From NCBI RefSeq assembly GCF_014651635.1, contig NZ_BMXG01000025.1, positions 1-58,947 of the forward strand: a stretch of 58,947 nt of DNA. Direction: 5' to 3'. The stretch comes from Cerasicoccus arenae (GTDB taxonomy: Bacteria > Verrucomicrobiota > Verrucomicrobiia > Opitutales > Cerasicoccaceae). The notes below the pieces were generated by a model. The model saw only the letters and a list, made by a program, of their open reading frames with translations, had not been told where the DNA came from and searched no databases. Positions 11,101 to 18,742 of the stretch are shown one piece after another. Position 1 is the stretch's first letter. Each line of letters starts with the position of its first letter. Both the position numbers and the translations under genes were made by a program.

Positions 11101-12002
11101 ACCACAACTTCGCTTTCGCTATCTGGAGCAGTTTGTATGGCACCTCCATCGAGGCCTTCAGTCCATGTCGCATTGCCCTGAAGCGTTCCCACGATGCCAT
11201 TGACAGAGTCTGTCGCAGTCGTGCCTTCTCCTTCATTAAAATTCCAAAATGCGACTAAGTCATCACCGCTCACTTCAGCACCCGCAAATTCGGCGATCGC
11301 GTTCGCTTCAACGGCCTCATTAAAGATGCGTATCTCATCCAGCGCACCATTAAAACCGTAGTCGAAACTGCTCGTCATGTTGCCAATGCGAAACGGGATA
11401 CTCTCGCTCAACGTGCTTTGTAATTCCGTCATTGATGTCGCCGTCCGCGCAATCTCTTCGCCATTGATGTAAATAATGACTGCCTCACCGGGCGAGAAGA
11501 CGCCAGCAACGTGAATCCAGCCATCATCATCGGCTGCAGCTCGGGCCACAATCGACTGATTATCAGTAGCAGTTACACCCACGCCACCAACACCAGTTGC
11601 TTGAAAGCTCAAGTAACTGGAACCCGCAGCAGTGGTCTTCAAAACAAATTGGTCATTCGCCGCACCACCAGATTTATCAATGCCAGCAATGATGCCGTAA
11701 TTACTAGCTCCAGCAGGTTTGACCCAACCCATTACGGTCACCGCACCAGTGATGTTCAACGCACCGGGATTACCCACCAGAACCTGGCTATCAACATCCC
11801 TCACAGTCTGGATTGCCGAACCGTCCCAGCCCGCCACCCAAGTAGCGTTGCCTTGTAGGTCACCGATTAATCCATCAATGGAATCTGTCGCAGTTATGCC
11901 GCTGCCCTCATTGAAATCCCAATGAGCGACTTGATCCGCATAACCGGTTATCGAGAATGCGCTAAGACAAGCGCAGAGAAGTGGAATCGTTTTAAGCTTC
12001 AT
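5166..12002 (-). CDS. Giant secreted LamG / dual metallophosphoesterase protein
   Basis: 2278 residues with a signal peptide (about 1-22, ending ITGYA-D). Domain order by eye: LamG 1 (~23-240), LamG 2 (~248-468), calcineurin-like phosphoesterase 1 (~478-720; D484-P-Q, G524-D, GNHD 553-556, S626-H-Y-P, GHNH 661-664), two fibronectin III domains (~725-816 and ~820-908), LamG 3 (~922-1140), two jelly-roll/galactose-binding-like modules (~1150-1320 and ~1325-1505, both with LRDDGV...YLNGQEVIRDNMP), a putative Ig/cadherin-like module (~1510-1600), phosphoesterase 2 (~1608-1900; D1614, G1646-D, GNHD 1686-1689, S1786-H, GHNH 1825-1828), and acidic thrombospondin type 3-like repeats (~2118-2190). LamG 1 and 2 are near copies, so the gene grew by duplication. 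Both enzyme modules keep the metal ligands. It probably acts outside the cell on phosphoesters such as nucleotides or phospholipids, with LamG and Fn3 modules binding glycans. No PEP-CTERM tail is seen. Confidence 0.9.
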   Translation of the reverse strand: MKLKTIPLLCACLSAFSITGYADQVAHWDFNEGSGITATDSIDGLIGDLQGNATWVAGWDGSAIQTVRDVDSQVLVGNPGALNITGAVTVMGWVKPAGASNYGIIAGIDKSGGAANDQFVLKTTAAGSSYLSFQATGVGGVGVTATDNQSIVARAAADDDGWIHVAGVFSPGEAVIIYINGEEIARTATSMTELQSTLSESIPFRIGNMTSSFDYGFNGALDEIRIFNEAVEANAIAEFAGAEVSGDDLVAFWNFNEGEGTTATDSVNGIVGTLQGNATWTEGLDGGAIQTAPDSESEVVVGAQPELNLTGAVTVAAWVHPAGMSNYGVIAGIDKSGGAANDQYVLKTTASGTSYLSFQATGAGGVGVTATDSISIVDRASADVDGWIHVAGVFSPGESVTIYVNGVQVAQTVTEMTELQSTLSESIPFRIGNMTSDGEFGFNGAIDDVRVYGSALTTDALKELADSDVVVEGEYLFSFGAVADPQYKDAATAGSRYYRNSLQKLPVMVTDFNARDLEFVICLGDFIDDDFNSYTVMMDIWDDIIHTAYHVVGNHDLSIGSHTLAEVVEVMKIPSNYYDYAIDGWRFFVLDGNDAGYGIHSDEQLAWLRDGLDLALANNESVILFSHYPVYPPGTAHISPQAGVLIDLIADYPNVRAWMNGHNHGGAYGENAGVHYINLEGMVETADTTAYAEIEIWTDRIEVKGEGREPSRTLYFPTESLVRLDTPTGLAAIDGGVGVSLSWDVIADLDVTELELEKRTVGENTSYETVAILTADQVSYIDTDAVSGVEYLYRIRALDDSENASDWSAVVSVELGFLTGQIIDLNSTTGEGNEIVLTWNLDGQVFDRLVLERRYGDSGEFQLVTGSLAGDVTTYTDTSLVPNSTYTYRIAGVASSRQTGWSVTSSATSGEADAIEGEAPGLVAYWPFDEGAGSETGDYSGNGLTGTILGSTSWTTGKLNNALQFTGFSGDEVVAGTPGLLNITGAVTVMAWVKPVGVSNYGVIAGIDESGGPSNDQYVLKTTTSGSHQLSFQVSSGGSGYTATDTVNLTTRSVGTTDGWVHVAGVFVPGEEVALYVNGEKVASTAVTIETLQSTLSTDRPFRIGNMTASSDYGFNGLIDELRVFASSVSPDHITAYASGDSISEPLGTVIEKGDTWAYLDDGSNQDSTGWLDVDFDDSGWSVGAAQLGYGDGDETTVISYGPDSGNKYVTTYLRKTFEVDSLEGIESLFFEVLRDDGVVIYLNGQEVIRDNMPSGAVGYQTYASNAISGSEEETYFEFSVSLDQLLVGTNVIAVELHNGSASSSDLSFDLSLTVINEDSNQPTISEEVIAAGYDWKYLDDGSDQGTAWSAVAFDDSAWATGAAQLGFGDGDEETVLSYGSDDQNKHITYYFRTHFDVADIDAVKSLDFGILRDDGVIVYLNGQEVIRDNMPAGAIDYQTFSSEIISGSAESNFYEFTVEPDYLVVGDNVLAVEIHNRDGTSSDLGFDLFLNLVSLLDPNAPIFNNQEIDAPDGRSGDAYAASIADQASDADGDEMFFSKVSGSDWLTIDPDGSLSGTPGVTDVGLNVFIVAVTDNDDGRTTAELHIFVDEPAELARASMPGNDEALVFGVIPDTQGSTNGVPVDEASAIAAQFIAHAPKFIIHVGDITDGNSSNGDTKFAQLEDLKALLVNPLAENGIGYYPVRGNHDSNAYQHTSSNVSAWAAAFPYLFSGDGAVIDPSDVPGGSESSPNNSNFCYVYDAGHDTFFVAVDQWNGGAAENYSNWVAEKFAEIRSTNPSAHIFGFSHSGLFASALHPAMSEFVSGGSEPYIEAGKQYEIDGWFSGHNHIYDRSMAINLSDSNKPYMFNFTCGSASEKFYALSRSPVEDQHINCLIDSTTIAGRPIAYLLVTINGPFVSVETYMSPDTDGNGTFNDWSVWDAYTYSRNGLQFTVASGENYNDRNIMDSAPEVEGFLGTSVRVIDGVNSDATTHSYGSTSFGQYRNITTGWWKRDDWYAADGRDIVSDIVSLNGMRETPGRNRCDAYTLVLDYDDGAMSPAIEEALTIVAFLDEDTGDADPGNWLNATKAILGTAATDPLLRAPLASDPVGSWGVDVDSNQVWARLDYQGDFAIAMNIIDTDKDGLSDSWELERFGSLDYSASDDPDNDGLTNIEEQAEQTNPLLADTDGDLFDDGVEVDHGLDPLSPNNDLRDSLIAALINSHDAQSEWGLYTRDALGGFGAESIFNANGTEVEVSIQLWQSQDLENWSPSGVPVERILPIGEGQSFYKWQIIRGVTEE

Positions 12003-12524
12003 TTAATTATCCGTTGCCGCACTTCAAACCAACCAACAAAAATCCATTAAATAATGGGGTTTTGCCAATTGACCCGAGGAAGTGAAAAGAGGAACCAACG
12101 AAAAAAGCTTTCAACAGATTGAGTCAATGTACGTGACCTGAGCTTAACGAAGAAGGCGATTTTGTCACCCATGTCACTGCAACGCCACCTCCACGCCTCC
12201 ATAGCGTAACGTAAGACGCCTCCTCAACTTGACCAGACAGGGAAATCCGACGGAAAACGCCAATATAAGCTAGCTTGTGACAGGAATGAAGAAAACGTAA
12301 CTTATCGACTAGAAACACACCATTGATCAAAGTCACCCATCAAGCATTACCCGTTCATAAACGTGAGGCCCTGCTATTCACCCCGTCCATATTTGCATTT
12401 TCAAATCAGATTCGGCAATTTTGTTAGATTCAGTTCACTCGAACTGCATCTGTTTGCATTTTGATTACTGCAAGCATGTCCATGCCTTATTTGCTAGTAA
12501 TTGACTTTTAATGCCTTGATCGAG
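12003..12524. other. Intergenic region upstream of the giant phosphoesterase gene
   Basis: 522 bases without a convincing gene. A 70-codon open frame on the minus strand (12124-12336) has an unconvincing composition and no recognisable domain. The region should hold the promoter of the phosphoesterase gene, but I could not pick a clear -35/-10 pair. A single CTGTCACA on the minus strand near 12280 resembles half of a Pho box but has no partner at the expected spacing. Confidence 0.5.
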
Positions 12525-12609
12525 TGGTACCCAGGGTGGGGGTCGAACCCACACTCCTCTCGGAAACGGATTTTGAATCCGTCGCGTCTGCCAATTCCGC
12601 CACCTGGGC
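12525..12609 (-). tRNA. tRNA-Leu (anticodon CAA)
   Basis: The minus strand folds as a class II tRNA with encoded CCA. The acceptor GCCCAGG pairs with CCTGGGT (G1-U72), the D-arm contains GAATTGGCAGACGC, the anticodon stem ACGGA/TCCGT encloses loop TTCAAAA giving CAA (reads UUG), and the T-arm is GTGGG TTCGACC CCCAC. The variable arm is short but of the leucine type. 85 bases, complete. Confidence 0.97.
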
Positions 12610-12775
12610 CCTCGTGGAATATTGGAAAATGTATTGGTCTTGGCTGCTTGTAAAGCAACTTTATTCATACGTTTTTCAACGCCACCCTCCCCTATTACTC
12701 GATCACCCTGCTCGACCGCACTAATCGGAATTGAAAAACGCGCCCTAAGGCACCGAAGGATCGCTCGGAAAAGCC

Positions 12776-13999
12776 TTACTCGTAGCGCAGGGCGTCGATT
12801 ACTGGCAGACGAGCGGCCTTAATCGCTGGGAATACGCCTGAGCAAAAGCCAACGATCATGCTAAACAGGAAGCCCCAGCCCATCGCTTTGGCCGACAGCG
12901 CAACATGCCCGGTGTCCTCCGGCATCACGCTACGCAGCAGCTCGACCAGCCCCACGCTCGCGATTATTCCGAGCAGCCCACCAATAACGCTGATCACCAG
13001 CGCCTCTGCCACGAACTGGATGAAAATGTCGCCCCCGCGCGCACCCACTGCTTTGCGGATGCCAATCTCGCGGATGCGCTCTGAAATCGATGCGAGCATA
13101 ACGTTCGCAATCCCAATGCCCCCCACCAACAACGTAATCGCGGCAACCCCGCCCAGCGAGTAAACGAATGAGCGCTCAAGCTTCTGAAACTCCTCCAGCT
13201 CCTCAGTTCGTGTTTCCACGGCAAAGTCCTTGATGCCTCGATGCGTGACCAGCAAGGTGCGCTCGATCTGGTCAGTAAGCACCGGGATGTCCTCCATTCT
13301 TTCAGCTTGAAGACCCAAGTCTTGGATCGTGTCGTCGTCCGGTTCCGCGAAGTAATGAATCGCTGTGGATATCGGAATAAACGCCACCCGTGATCGCGAC
13401 CAAGAGCCGGTATCGTCTGGTTCCAACACACCAATGACGGTGAAGACGATACCCCGAGTGCTCACTGTTTTCCCCAGCGCATCTGCCGCATTGCCAAACA
13501 GAGTGCGGGCATTGCGGTTGGCTAACACGATCACGCGGTTTCGTTGCTCAACATCCCAATCCGAGATCAATCGTCCACCCGGCAAAGTGGAAAATCGCTC
13601 GATTTCAAAAGTTTCAGGGGTTGTCCCACGCATACGAACCCACTCGCGCTTAGTGTCACTTTGCAGGCGACTCCAGTCGACGTTTTTTTCCGCTGATACA
13701 CGACGCGCACTGGGCACCGCAGCCTGCAATGCGTAATAATCTTTCATCGTACGCTTGGGGGAGCGGTGGGCAATGGCCTCCTGCTCCATGGGTGGCTCAG
13801 CGCGCTCAATCTCCAGCTTTTCAATGCCGCCCGTGCCCTCAAATGTTTTGCGAAAGCCCGACATCATACCTTCGACGACACCCACCATAGCCACCAGCGC
13901 CGCAACGCCCAGGATGATGCCAATCATCGACAGTAGACTACGAAACTTGTGCGTGCCGATCTCTCGAACACCATGGATAATTGCACTACCAATAATCAT
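12776..13999 (-). CDS. ABC transporter permease, MacB/FtsX type
   Basis: A 407-residue membrane subunit of the MacB/LolC/FtsX superfamily. It has an N-terminal membrane helix (residues ~20-45, MIGIILGVAALVAMVGVVEG), a large periplasmic MacB-PCD-type domain (~50-270), and three C-terminal helices in an FtsX domain (~280-400) with the typical ISERIREIGIRKAVGARGGDI stretch after the first. The start overlaps the ATPase stop as ATGA. It is the last gene of a TolC, adaptor, ATPase, permease operon, so it should form the transmembrane mechanotransmission unit of a tripartite pump exporting a peptide, lipid or macrolide-like compound. The ATPase is separate, unlike E. coli MacB. Confidence 0.9.
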   Translation of the reverse strand: MIIGSAIIHGVREIGTHKFRSLLSMIGIILGVAALVAMVGVVEGMMSGFRKTFEGTGGIEKLEIERAEPPMEQEAIAHRSPKRTMKDYYALQAAVPSARRVSAEKNVDWSRLQSDTKREWVRMRGTTPETFEIERFSTLPGGRLISDWDVEQRNRVIVLANRNARTLFGNAADALGKTVSTRGIVFTVIGVLEPDDTGSWSRSRVAFIPISTAIHYFAEPDDDTIQDLGLQAERMEDIPVLTDQIERTLLVTHRGIKDFAVETRTEELEEFQKLERSFVYSLGGVAAITLLVGGIGIANVMLASISERIREIGIRKAVGARGGDIFIQFVAEALVISVIGGLLGIIASVGLVELLRSVMPEDTGHVALSAKAMGWGFLFSMIVGFCSGVFPAIKAARLPVIDALRYE

Positions 14000-14685
14000 T
14001 CGGAATGCCCTCCCTCTTCCGTTCCAACCAAGTGGCCGTCGCGCACAAGAATGATTGACCGTGCATGCTGGGCAACTTCCAAGTCATGCGTCACAATAAT
14101 CAGCGTCTGCCCTTCGTCCACCAAGGCGTCAAAAAGCTCCATCACGCGCTCCACATTTTTGGTGTCGAGATTCCCCGTCGGCTCGTCCGCCAGAATCAAC
14201 TTGGGCTGGTTTACCAGAGCACGCGCAATGGCAACACGCTGACGCTCGCCGCCGGAGAGTTGGCCTGGTCGGTGCTCGATACGATGGCTCATACCCACGC
14301 GGTCCAGTGCCTCACGTGCCAGGTCATTCGCATTGCGTGCTTGGCGGGCATAGTCCAACGGTAGCCGGACGTTTTCCAGTACGCTCAGTCGCGGCAGCAG
14401 ATTGAACGTTTGAAAAACAAAGCCCAAACGGTTCGCACGATACCAAGCGCGCTTAGACGGGCTAAGCCGCGAAACATCGTCTCCATCGAACAGCATCGTA
14501 CCCGAGGTGGGAAAATCCATGAAGCCCAGCAAATGCATGAGCGTGGACTTGCCCGAGCCGGACGGCCCCAGCACCGCCGCATAAGAACCCGCCTCAATGT
14601 CCAGCGTAACACCATCGAGCGCCTTCACGGTTTCGTCGCCCATGCGGTAATGCTTGCGAATTTCTTGGAGTTCAATGAGGGCCAT
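13996..14685 (-). CDS. ABC transporter ATP-binding protein, MacB/LolD type
   Basis: A 229-residue nucleotide-binding subunit of the LolD/MacB family. Walker A GPSGSGKST (40-48), signature LSGGERQRVAIARAL, Walker B LILADEPTG, followed by the D-loop NLDT and the switch His in IIVTHD. It powers the neighbouring FtsX-type permease, with which it overlaps by four bases. It starts 29 bases after the adaptor gene. Paralogue specificity (lipoprotein release versus efflux) cannot be read from the ATPase alone; the adjacent adaptor and TolC genes favour efflux. Confidence 0.93.
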   Translation of the reverse strand: MALIELQEIRKHYRMGDETVKALDGVTLDIEAGSYAAVLGPSGSGKSTLMHLLGFMDFPTSGTMLFDGDDVSRLSPSKRAWYRANRLGFVFQTFNLLPRLSVLENVRLPLDYARQARNANDLAREALDRVGMSHRIEHRPGQLSGGERQRVAIARALVNQPKLILADEPTGNLDTKNVERVMELFDALVDEGQTLIIVTHDLEVAQHARSIILVRDGHLVGTEEGGHSE

Positions 14686-14714
14686 GATCGAGCGAGGTGC
14701 AGTGCGAAATGAGA

Positions 14715-15803
14715 TTAAGAATCCGCCGACGGGCCAATGCCTTCGGGGAGTGTGAGGCTGACAACGTCGCCCTTATCCAGACCAGACTTTACCTCCACGT
14801 GATGCACGTCGCTGAGGCCCGTTTCGACACTGACTTTTTCCCACTGGCCTTCTCCCTTTTTCTTATAAGCCACAAAGCCTTCCTTCGATTTAAAGAGCGC
14901 CGTCGGGATCACCACGGTAACGTCGTGCACCTCGGCAATGGGCAGCGTGACCGTCGCACTGATGCCGGGCCGGATGCGTTCGTCGCCCGCTTCAAACGTC
15001 ACCAGCACACGGAAAATACGTTCGTTGCCCTCGCTCTCGGCATAGCTGAATATCTGCGACACAACGCCGGTAAACTCCTCCTCCGGCAAAGCGTCAAAGG
15101 TGATCCGCGCCGCCATGTCTGGCTTGATTTTATTAATGTCCAACTCGTTCACTTTGGTGCGAACGTGAAGCTTCAGTAGGTCATTAATCGTCATCAGCGT
15201 AGTGCCTTGGTTAACCGATGTGGCACCCGTGATGACCTGCCCGGGGTTTAGGTCAAAGTTGCCCACCACGCCTTCATGCGGGGCGCGAATGGTGGTCTTG
15301 GCCAAATTCTCACTGGCTTTATCCAAACGAGCCTGGCGGACATCCAGCTCGATTTTCATCAACCCAAGTTCCGTTTTGGAATCGAGGAAATCCTTTTCAT
15401 TGGTGAAGTTTTTCGCGCGCAAATCTTCCAGCCGTGCATAATCGCGTTGCGCTTGTTCGAGCCGCAGTGCCTGAGCTTCGTAGAGACGCTTGGCTTCTTC
15501 CAACTCGGTCAAACGCTCCGTTTTCTCTAACTCCAAAAGCACCTGCCCGCTCGCGACTTTTTCTCCGTCCTTGATGTGGATCGTTTCAATGCGCCCCGTG
15601 ATTTCGGAACGCACTTCGGTGGAGATGACGGGCTCGACGTAACCACCCGCCGTGACGACATCTTCGATCGAGCCAATATCGACTTCGGAAGTCTGAGGCG
15701 GCTTCGGGCGCGACTTGGTGGATTCGTTTTCCAAGCGGCTCCAGGTCCACCAGCCTCCGGCGATGAGGAGGCCAATGATGATAATTGTGGGCAGGTGTTT
15801 CAT
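14715..15803 (-). CDS. Membrane fusion (periplasmic adaptor) protein, MacA/HlyD type
   Basis: A 362-residue adaptor linking the inner-membrane ABC unit to the outer-membrane TolC channel. It has an N-terminal membrane anchor (LPTIIIIGLLIAGGWWTW, residues 4-21), a lipoyl half-motif (IHIKDGEKVASGQVLLELE), a coiled-coil hairpin (~95-175, rich in E, L, R and K), the second lipoyl half (TTIRAPHEGVVGNFDLNPG), and beta-barrel and membrane-proximal domains. The start overlaps the TolC stop as ATGA and is preceded by GAGGAGA. The hairpin length fits MacA rather than long HlyD adaptors. Confidence 0.92.
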   Translation of the reverse strand: MKHLPTIIIIGLLIAGGWWTWSRLENESTKSRPKPPQTSEVDIGSIEDVVTAGGYVEPVISTEVRSEITGRIETIHIKDGEKVASGQVLLELEKTERLTELEEAKRLYEAQALRLEQAQRDYARLEDLRAKNFTNEKDFLDSKTELGLMKIELDVRQARLDKASENLAKTTIRAPHEGVVGNFDLNPGQVITGATSVNQGTTLMTINDLLKLHVRTKVNELDINKIKPDMAARITFDALPEEEFTGVVSQIFSYAESEGNERIFRVLVTFEAGDERIRPGISATVTLPIAEVHDVTVVIPTALFKSKEGFVAYKKKGEGQWEKVSVETGLSDVHHVEVKSGLDKGDVVSLTLPEGIGPSADS

Positions 15804-17683
15804 TCGTATGTCTCCTCTGGTCCTAAATAAGTTTCAATAAGCGCATTGGGCGTCGCACCGTAATCGGCGGGCAGTTCCGCTGGATCAGCGTTAAAGCGTT
15901 GAAAATCGGGGGCAGGCCAAAGTTCTTCCTCGAGCGCAGCAATCGGGTCGGGAGAGGTCTGGGTGTCATCGTCCACCTCGTCCCAAGTGAAGCCGTGCCG
16001 CGCTAGCAGACGACCATCCAAGCGGGCCAGCAAAACAACCGCTTCGCGCAGGTCGTAGAGTGCGGACAGGTGGCGGAGCTTGGCGTCGTCAAAGTCACGC
16101 TGGGCTTCCAGCACATTGCGGAAATTAGAAAGCCCGGCGTCATAACGCGCACGCTCTTGCTCGAAGCTCTCCGCATTGAGCCGCAGCGAGGCGCGGGTGG
16201 TTGCCAGACGCTCGCGGCCAGATGCAATTGAGCGCCAAGCCAGACGCAGCCGACGCAACAGCTCTTGCTGGATTTCTGCGAGTTGGGTTTCCGCTCGATA
16301 AATTGAGCGAACGGATGAGCGTAGGCGCGCTTCCTCGGCCCGCATGCCCCAAGGCAAGCTCAGCTCCAGCCCCACATTCCAATCGTAACCCCGCGTCTCA
16401 AACGCGCTCTGGTAGGCGACCGTTGCGTTGGACTCACGGCCCAGAATCCCTGCCCCCGCGTAGACATCGAGATCCGGCAGCGTGTTGTTCGTGGCGACCA
16501 CGCGGTCGACTTCCAACTGGCCAATCAGCTCCAGTTGAATCTGGCTTTCCATGTCACTGGCCAAGGCACCCGTTACGCTCTCCCGAAAAGGCGGGAGCAG
16601 CGGGTCATTTTCAGGAAGCGGCTCCACATCGAGCGGCTGAAGCGTTTCGGAATAGAGAATGCCCAACACCGAGCGCAAACGATCTTCCGCATTGTCAGCG
16701 GTTTCCTGGGACAAGATGACTTCCTCACTGCGAGCAGCAAGTGAGGCCTCCGCCTGGAGGACGTCCAGCCGGGTCGCCAAGCCAACGCGTTCGCGCTCAA
16801 TATTTTCCTCCAGCAAGGATTTAGCGAGCCGGAGATTGGAAATGAAAAGCGCCTGACGCTGCCGGGCGGCAGCCAAATTCCAATAAGCAATTTCGACATT
16901 TGCAATGAGATCCAGCACTTCGCGGCGAACCGTCAGCCGACTGGAACGCAGACCAATCTGCGCCCGCGTGACCGCAGCCAAATTAACCGCCTCTCCGAAG
17001 CCCGCCAGCAGCGGTTGCCGCACCTCAAAGCCCAGGCGAGACGAAAAGTCCGGGTTGAGCAGCGCATTGGTCGAGTTCGTGGTGCCACGATTAAGTCGCG
17101 TTTCCAGCGCCACTTCAGTGCCCGTGGTAAAACGTTTGCCCACACCAAGATTAAACTGCTGGTCCGCATTGATCGCACGCCCAGAAGCAACACCCGCCAG
17201 TGAGGTAGACGGCGGTGAGGCATTTTCGCCCGCCGTGAGCGATGCGCTAAGGTTTGGATCAAAGGCTGCTTCCGCCACGGTAATGTTGTCCTGAGCCAGC
17301 CCAGGCGAATAGCGTGTAATGCTCAGGCCAAGGTTCTTGGCCAACGCCACGTCAATGGACTCGCGCAACGACATCTGCATCGGGGCAATATCGGCGTCGA
17401 TATCCATGACCAGCGGGCTATTGCGCACCAACTCCAGAATATCCAGATCGGCCGACAACCCCTCAATAAACGAAGGCCCCGACGGCGAAGACGCATTCCA
17501 CGCATCCAGAGCGGCCCGCCCCGGCTCGACTGCCTCATCACTCGCCGAGACCTCAGTCTGCATGGGTGATGCAGGAATGGTAGCCGGGCTCTGCGGGTCA
17601 TCCGCCTGCGCGGTTAGGGCCACGAAAGCGCCAAGCATCCACCAAAGGGGCTGGAAACGGCCAAACAAGCTAGAATGAAACAT
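15800..17683 (-). CDS. TolC-family outer-membrane efflux protein
   Basis: First gene of the export operon. The preferred start is 17683 (MFHSSLFGRFQPLWWMLGAFVALTAQA), which exposes a signal peptide; the longest frame adds 20 residues ahead of it. The ~627-residue product has the two OEP repeats of TolC-like channels, with long heptad-rich helices such as LAAARQRQALFISNLRLAKS in the first half and the FEQERARYDAGLSNFRNVLE stretch in the second. It is longer than E. coli TolC because of an N-terminal extension (~30-130) of low complexity. Trimeric outer-membrane duct by family. No Shine-Dalgarno is obvious at either start. Confidence 0.88.
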   Translation of the reverse strand: MFHSSLFGRFQPLWWMLGAFVALTAQADDPQSPATIPASPMQTEVSASDEAVEPGRAALDAWNASSPSGPSFIEGLSADLDILELVRNSPLVMDIDADIAPMQMSLRESIDVALAKNLGLSITRYSPGLAQDNITVAEAAFDPNLSASLTAGENASPPSTSLAGVASGRAINADQQFNLGVGKRFTTGTEVALETRLNRGTTNSTNALLNPDFSSRLGFEVRQPLLAGFGEAVNLAAVTRAQIGLRSSRLTVRREVLDLIANVEIAYWNLAAARQRQALFISNLRLAKSLLEENIERERVGLATRLDVLQAEASLAARSEEVILSQETADNAEDRLRSVLGILYSETLQPLDVEPLPENDPLLPPFRESVTGALASDMESQIQLELIGQLEVDRVVATNNTLPDLDVYAGAGILGRESNATVAYQSAFETRGYDWNVGLELSLPWGMRAEEARLRSSVRSIYRAETQLAEIQQELLRRLRLAWRSIASGRERLATTRASLRLNAESFEQERARYDAGLSNFRNVLEAQRDFDDAKLRHLSALYDLREAVVLLARLDGRLLARHGFTWDEVDDDTQTSPDPIAALEEELWPAPDFQRFNADPAELPADYGATPNALIETYLGPEETYE

Positions 17684-17869
17684 TATGGGGAAATTGATCA
17701 AAGCCTTCAAAAACAATGCACGTATCACTAGATCGCCAGCCAATTCACCATATTTTTAATCGAACCCTTTGACTAGCTAACCGCAGGCTGACAAATTCGC
17801 TCTCCCACCACCTTGGTCGAAAACAAGTGCGCCCCCCCAACAAACATCCATTTCACTTAAATTTCCCAT

Positions 17870-17939
17870 ATTGAACAATGTAAGACGGTGATTAAAGGAA
17901 TGAGCGCTGCAAACGAATTGATCCACGTCTTTGTTCCGC
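17870..17939 (-). other. attC-like recombination site a (after VOC gene)
   Basis: Begins one base after the VOC stop. Outer boxes GCGGAAC and GTTCAAT flank an imperfect hairpin: AAGACG pairs with CGTCTT, and TGGATCAA faces TTAATCAC with unpaired bases on one arm only. One-sided extrahelical bases in a palindrome that directly follows a gene are a hallmark of attC sites. One of the best folds in the array. Confidence 0.55.
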
Positions 17940-18323
17940 TTACTCGCTCCAGAAAAATCCAATAATATTCCCGTCGGGGTCAGAAATATAAAACTCCTTC
18001 CCATAGGGCATCTTTCTTAATGGCTGAATCACATCGATGTTTTTGCGGCAAATCTCATTATAAACCTCTTCGATATCGAGAACCCCAAAGGTAATATTCA
18101 GGTGTTCATTGGCTCTCATAAAAGCCCTGACACTCTCTGGAACACTGCCTGTTTTCAGGTGGATGGAGTGCCCATTACAGTTGATGCCAGCGTAGAAGTC
18201 TTGATATTTAAAATTCAGTGAAAAACCCAACTCTTCCGTATAAAAACGTATCGCTTGGTCGAGGTCTGAAACCAAGAATTGCGGGCTCATGCAATCTAGC
18301 TTTTTGACAGTTTCCTTTTTCAT
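17940..18323 (-). CDS. VOC-family (glyoxalase/bleomycin resistance-like) protein
   Basis: Starting at 18323 (MKKETVKKLDCMSPQFLVSD) the product is 127 residues with a vicinal oxygen chelate fold: LVSDLDQAIRFYTEELGF is the classic first beta-alpha unit, NGHSIHLK carries the central strand, and YISDPDGNIIGFFWSE is the classic last strand with the metal-binding Glu position. VOC proteins include glyoxalases, dioxygenases and antibiotic-binding proteins, and are common in integron cassettes. The stop is followed at once by an attC-like palindrome. The preceding cassette's frame runs 116 bases into this gene. Confidence 0.85.
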   Translation of the reverse strand: MKKETVKKLDCMSPQFLVSDLDQAIRFYTEELGFSLNFKYQDFYAGINCNGHSIHLKTGSVPESVRAFMRANEHLNITFGVLDIEEVYNEICRKNIDVIQPLRKMPYGKEFYISDPDGNIIGFFWSE

Positions 18324-18735
18324 ATTTTCGATGTAGAATGTTTGAAGTGTGGCACGGCGACAGAGAAGCAATGAGCTTCTTAAGGATCTTCAAGTCTTTC
18401 GGGGCGATTTGATAAACATCTACCACAGCTTTGGAAAGCACTCCGATCTCACCGCTTTTGATGTCAAGTAGCCAGCGATCTGAGAAGCTAACTTTATGAG
18501 TCGAGTTCTTTAAATGGGTGGAGGTGTCGCCCACACGTTTGGAACGAAGAAAAATATCCTGTATCGTCTTGATCTCCTTTGGGTCGTCGAACTCCTGAAC
18601 AACAACAAACTGGTCATCCCATATCTTAACTGCGGGGGACTTGGGATGCAGAACAACCGCCGGACCCGCAATGCAAGCAGCGGCAAATGCAATGAGTAGC
18701 AGCGCAAAGACGAACGGTTTAAGAATGCTCTTCAT
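18208..18735 (-). CDS. Unknown secreted protein of the cassette array
   Basis: 175 residues, not recognised. Residues 1-23 form a signal peptide (FVFALLLIAFAAACIAGPA). The mature part has alternating strands and a basic helix, and the conserved-looking part ends near residue 140. The last ~39 residues are read through an imperfect palindrome and then out of frame through the start of the VOC gene, so the original stop may have been lost or the true end lies earlier. Its start follows attC-like site c by a few bases. More AT-rich than the flanking chromosomal genes. Confidence 0.6.
   Translation of the reverse strand: MKSILKPFVFALLLIAFAAACIAGPAVVLHPKSPAVKIWDDQFVVVQEFDDPKEIKTIQDIFLRSKRVGDTSTHLKNSTHKVSFSDRWLLDIKSGEIGVLSKAVVDVYQIAPKDLKILKKLIASLSPCHTSNILHRKYEKGNCQKARLHEPAILGFRPRPSDTFLYGRVGFFTEF
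18333..18400 (-). other. Possible degenerate attC-like site b
   Basis: On the minus strand TTGAAG near the left end pairs with CTTCAA near the right end, a GAAGC/GCTTC hairpin lies inside, and the segment GCCACACTT matches the right arm of site d. The right box reads ATTCTAC rather than GTTCTAC. Weakest of the set; its left border is uncertain. Confidence 0.3.
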
Positions 18736-18742
18736 TTTATTC

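Noticed and set aside
12124-12336. 70-codon minus-strand frame in the region before the giant gene
   Set aside because: No family, start signal or neighbour support; a leader or chance frame is as likely.
14697-15179. 160-codon plus-strand frame inside the adaptor gene
   Set aside because: Antisense shadow of the adaptor; no recognisable domain.
16201-16719. 172-codon plus-strand frame inside the TolC-like gene
   Set aside because: Antisense shadow; Arg/Pro-rich low-complexity product.
17777-18004. 75-codon minus-strand frame across attC-like site a
   Set aside because: Runs across the palindrome and the end of the VOC gene in another frame.
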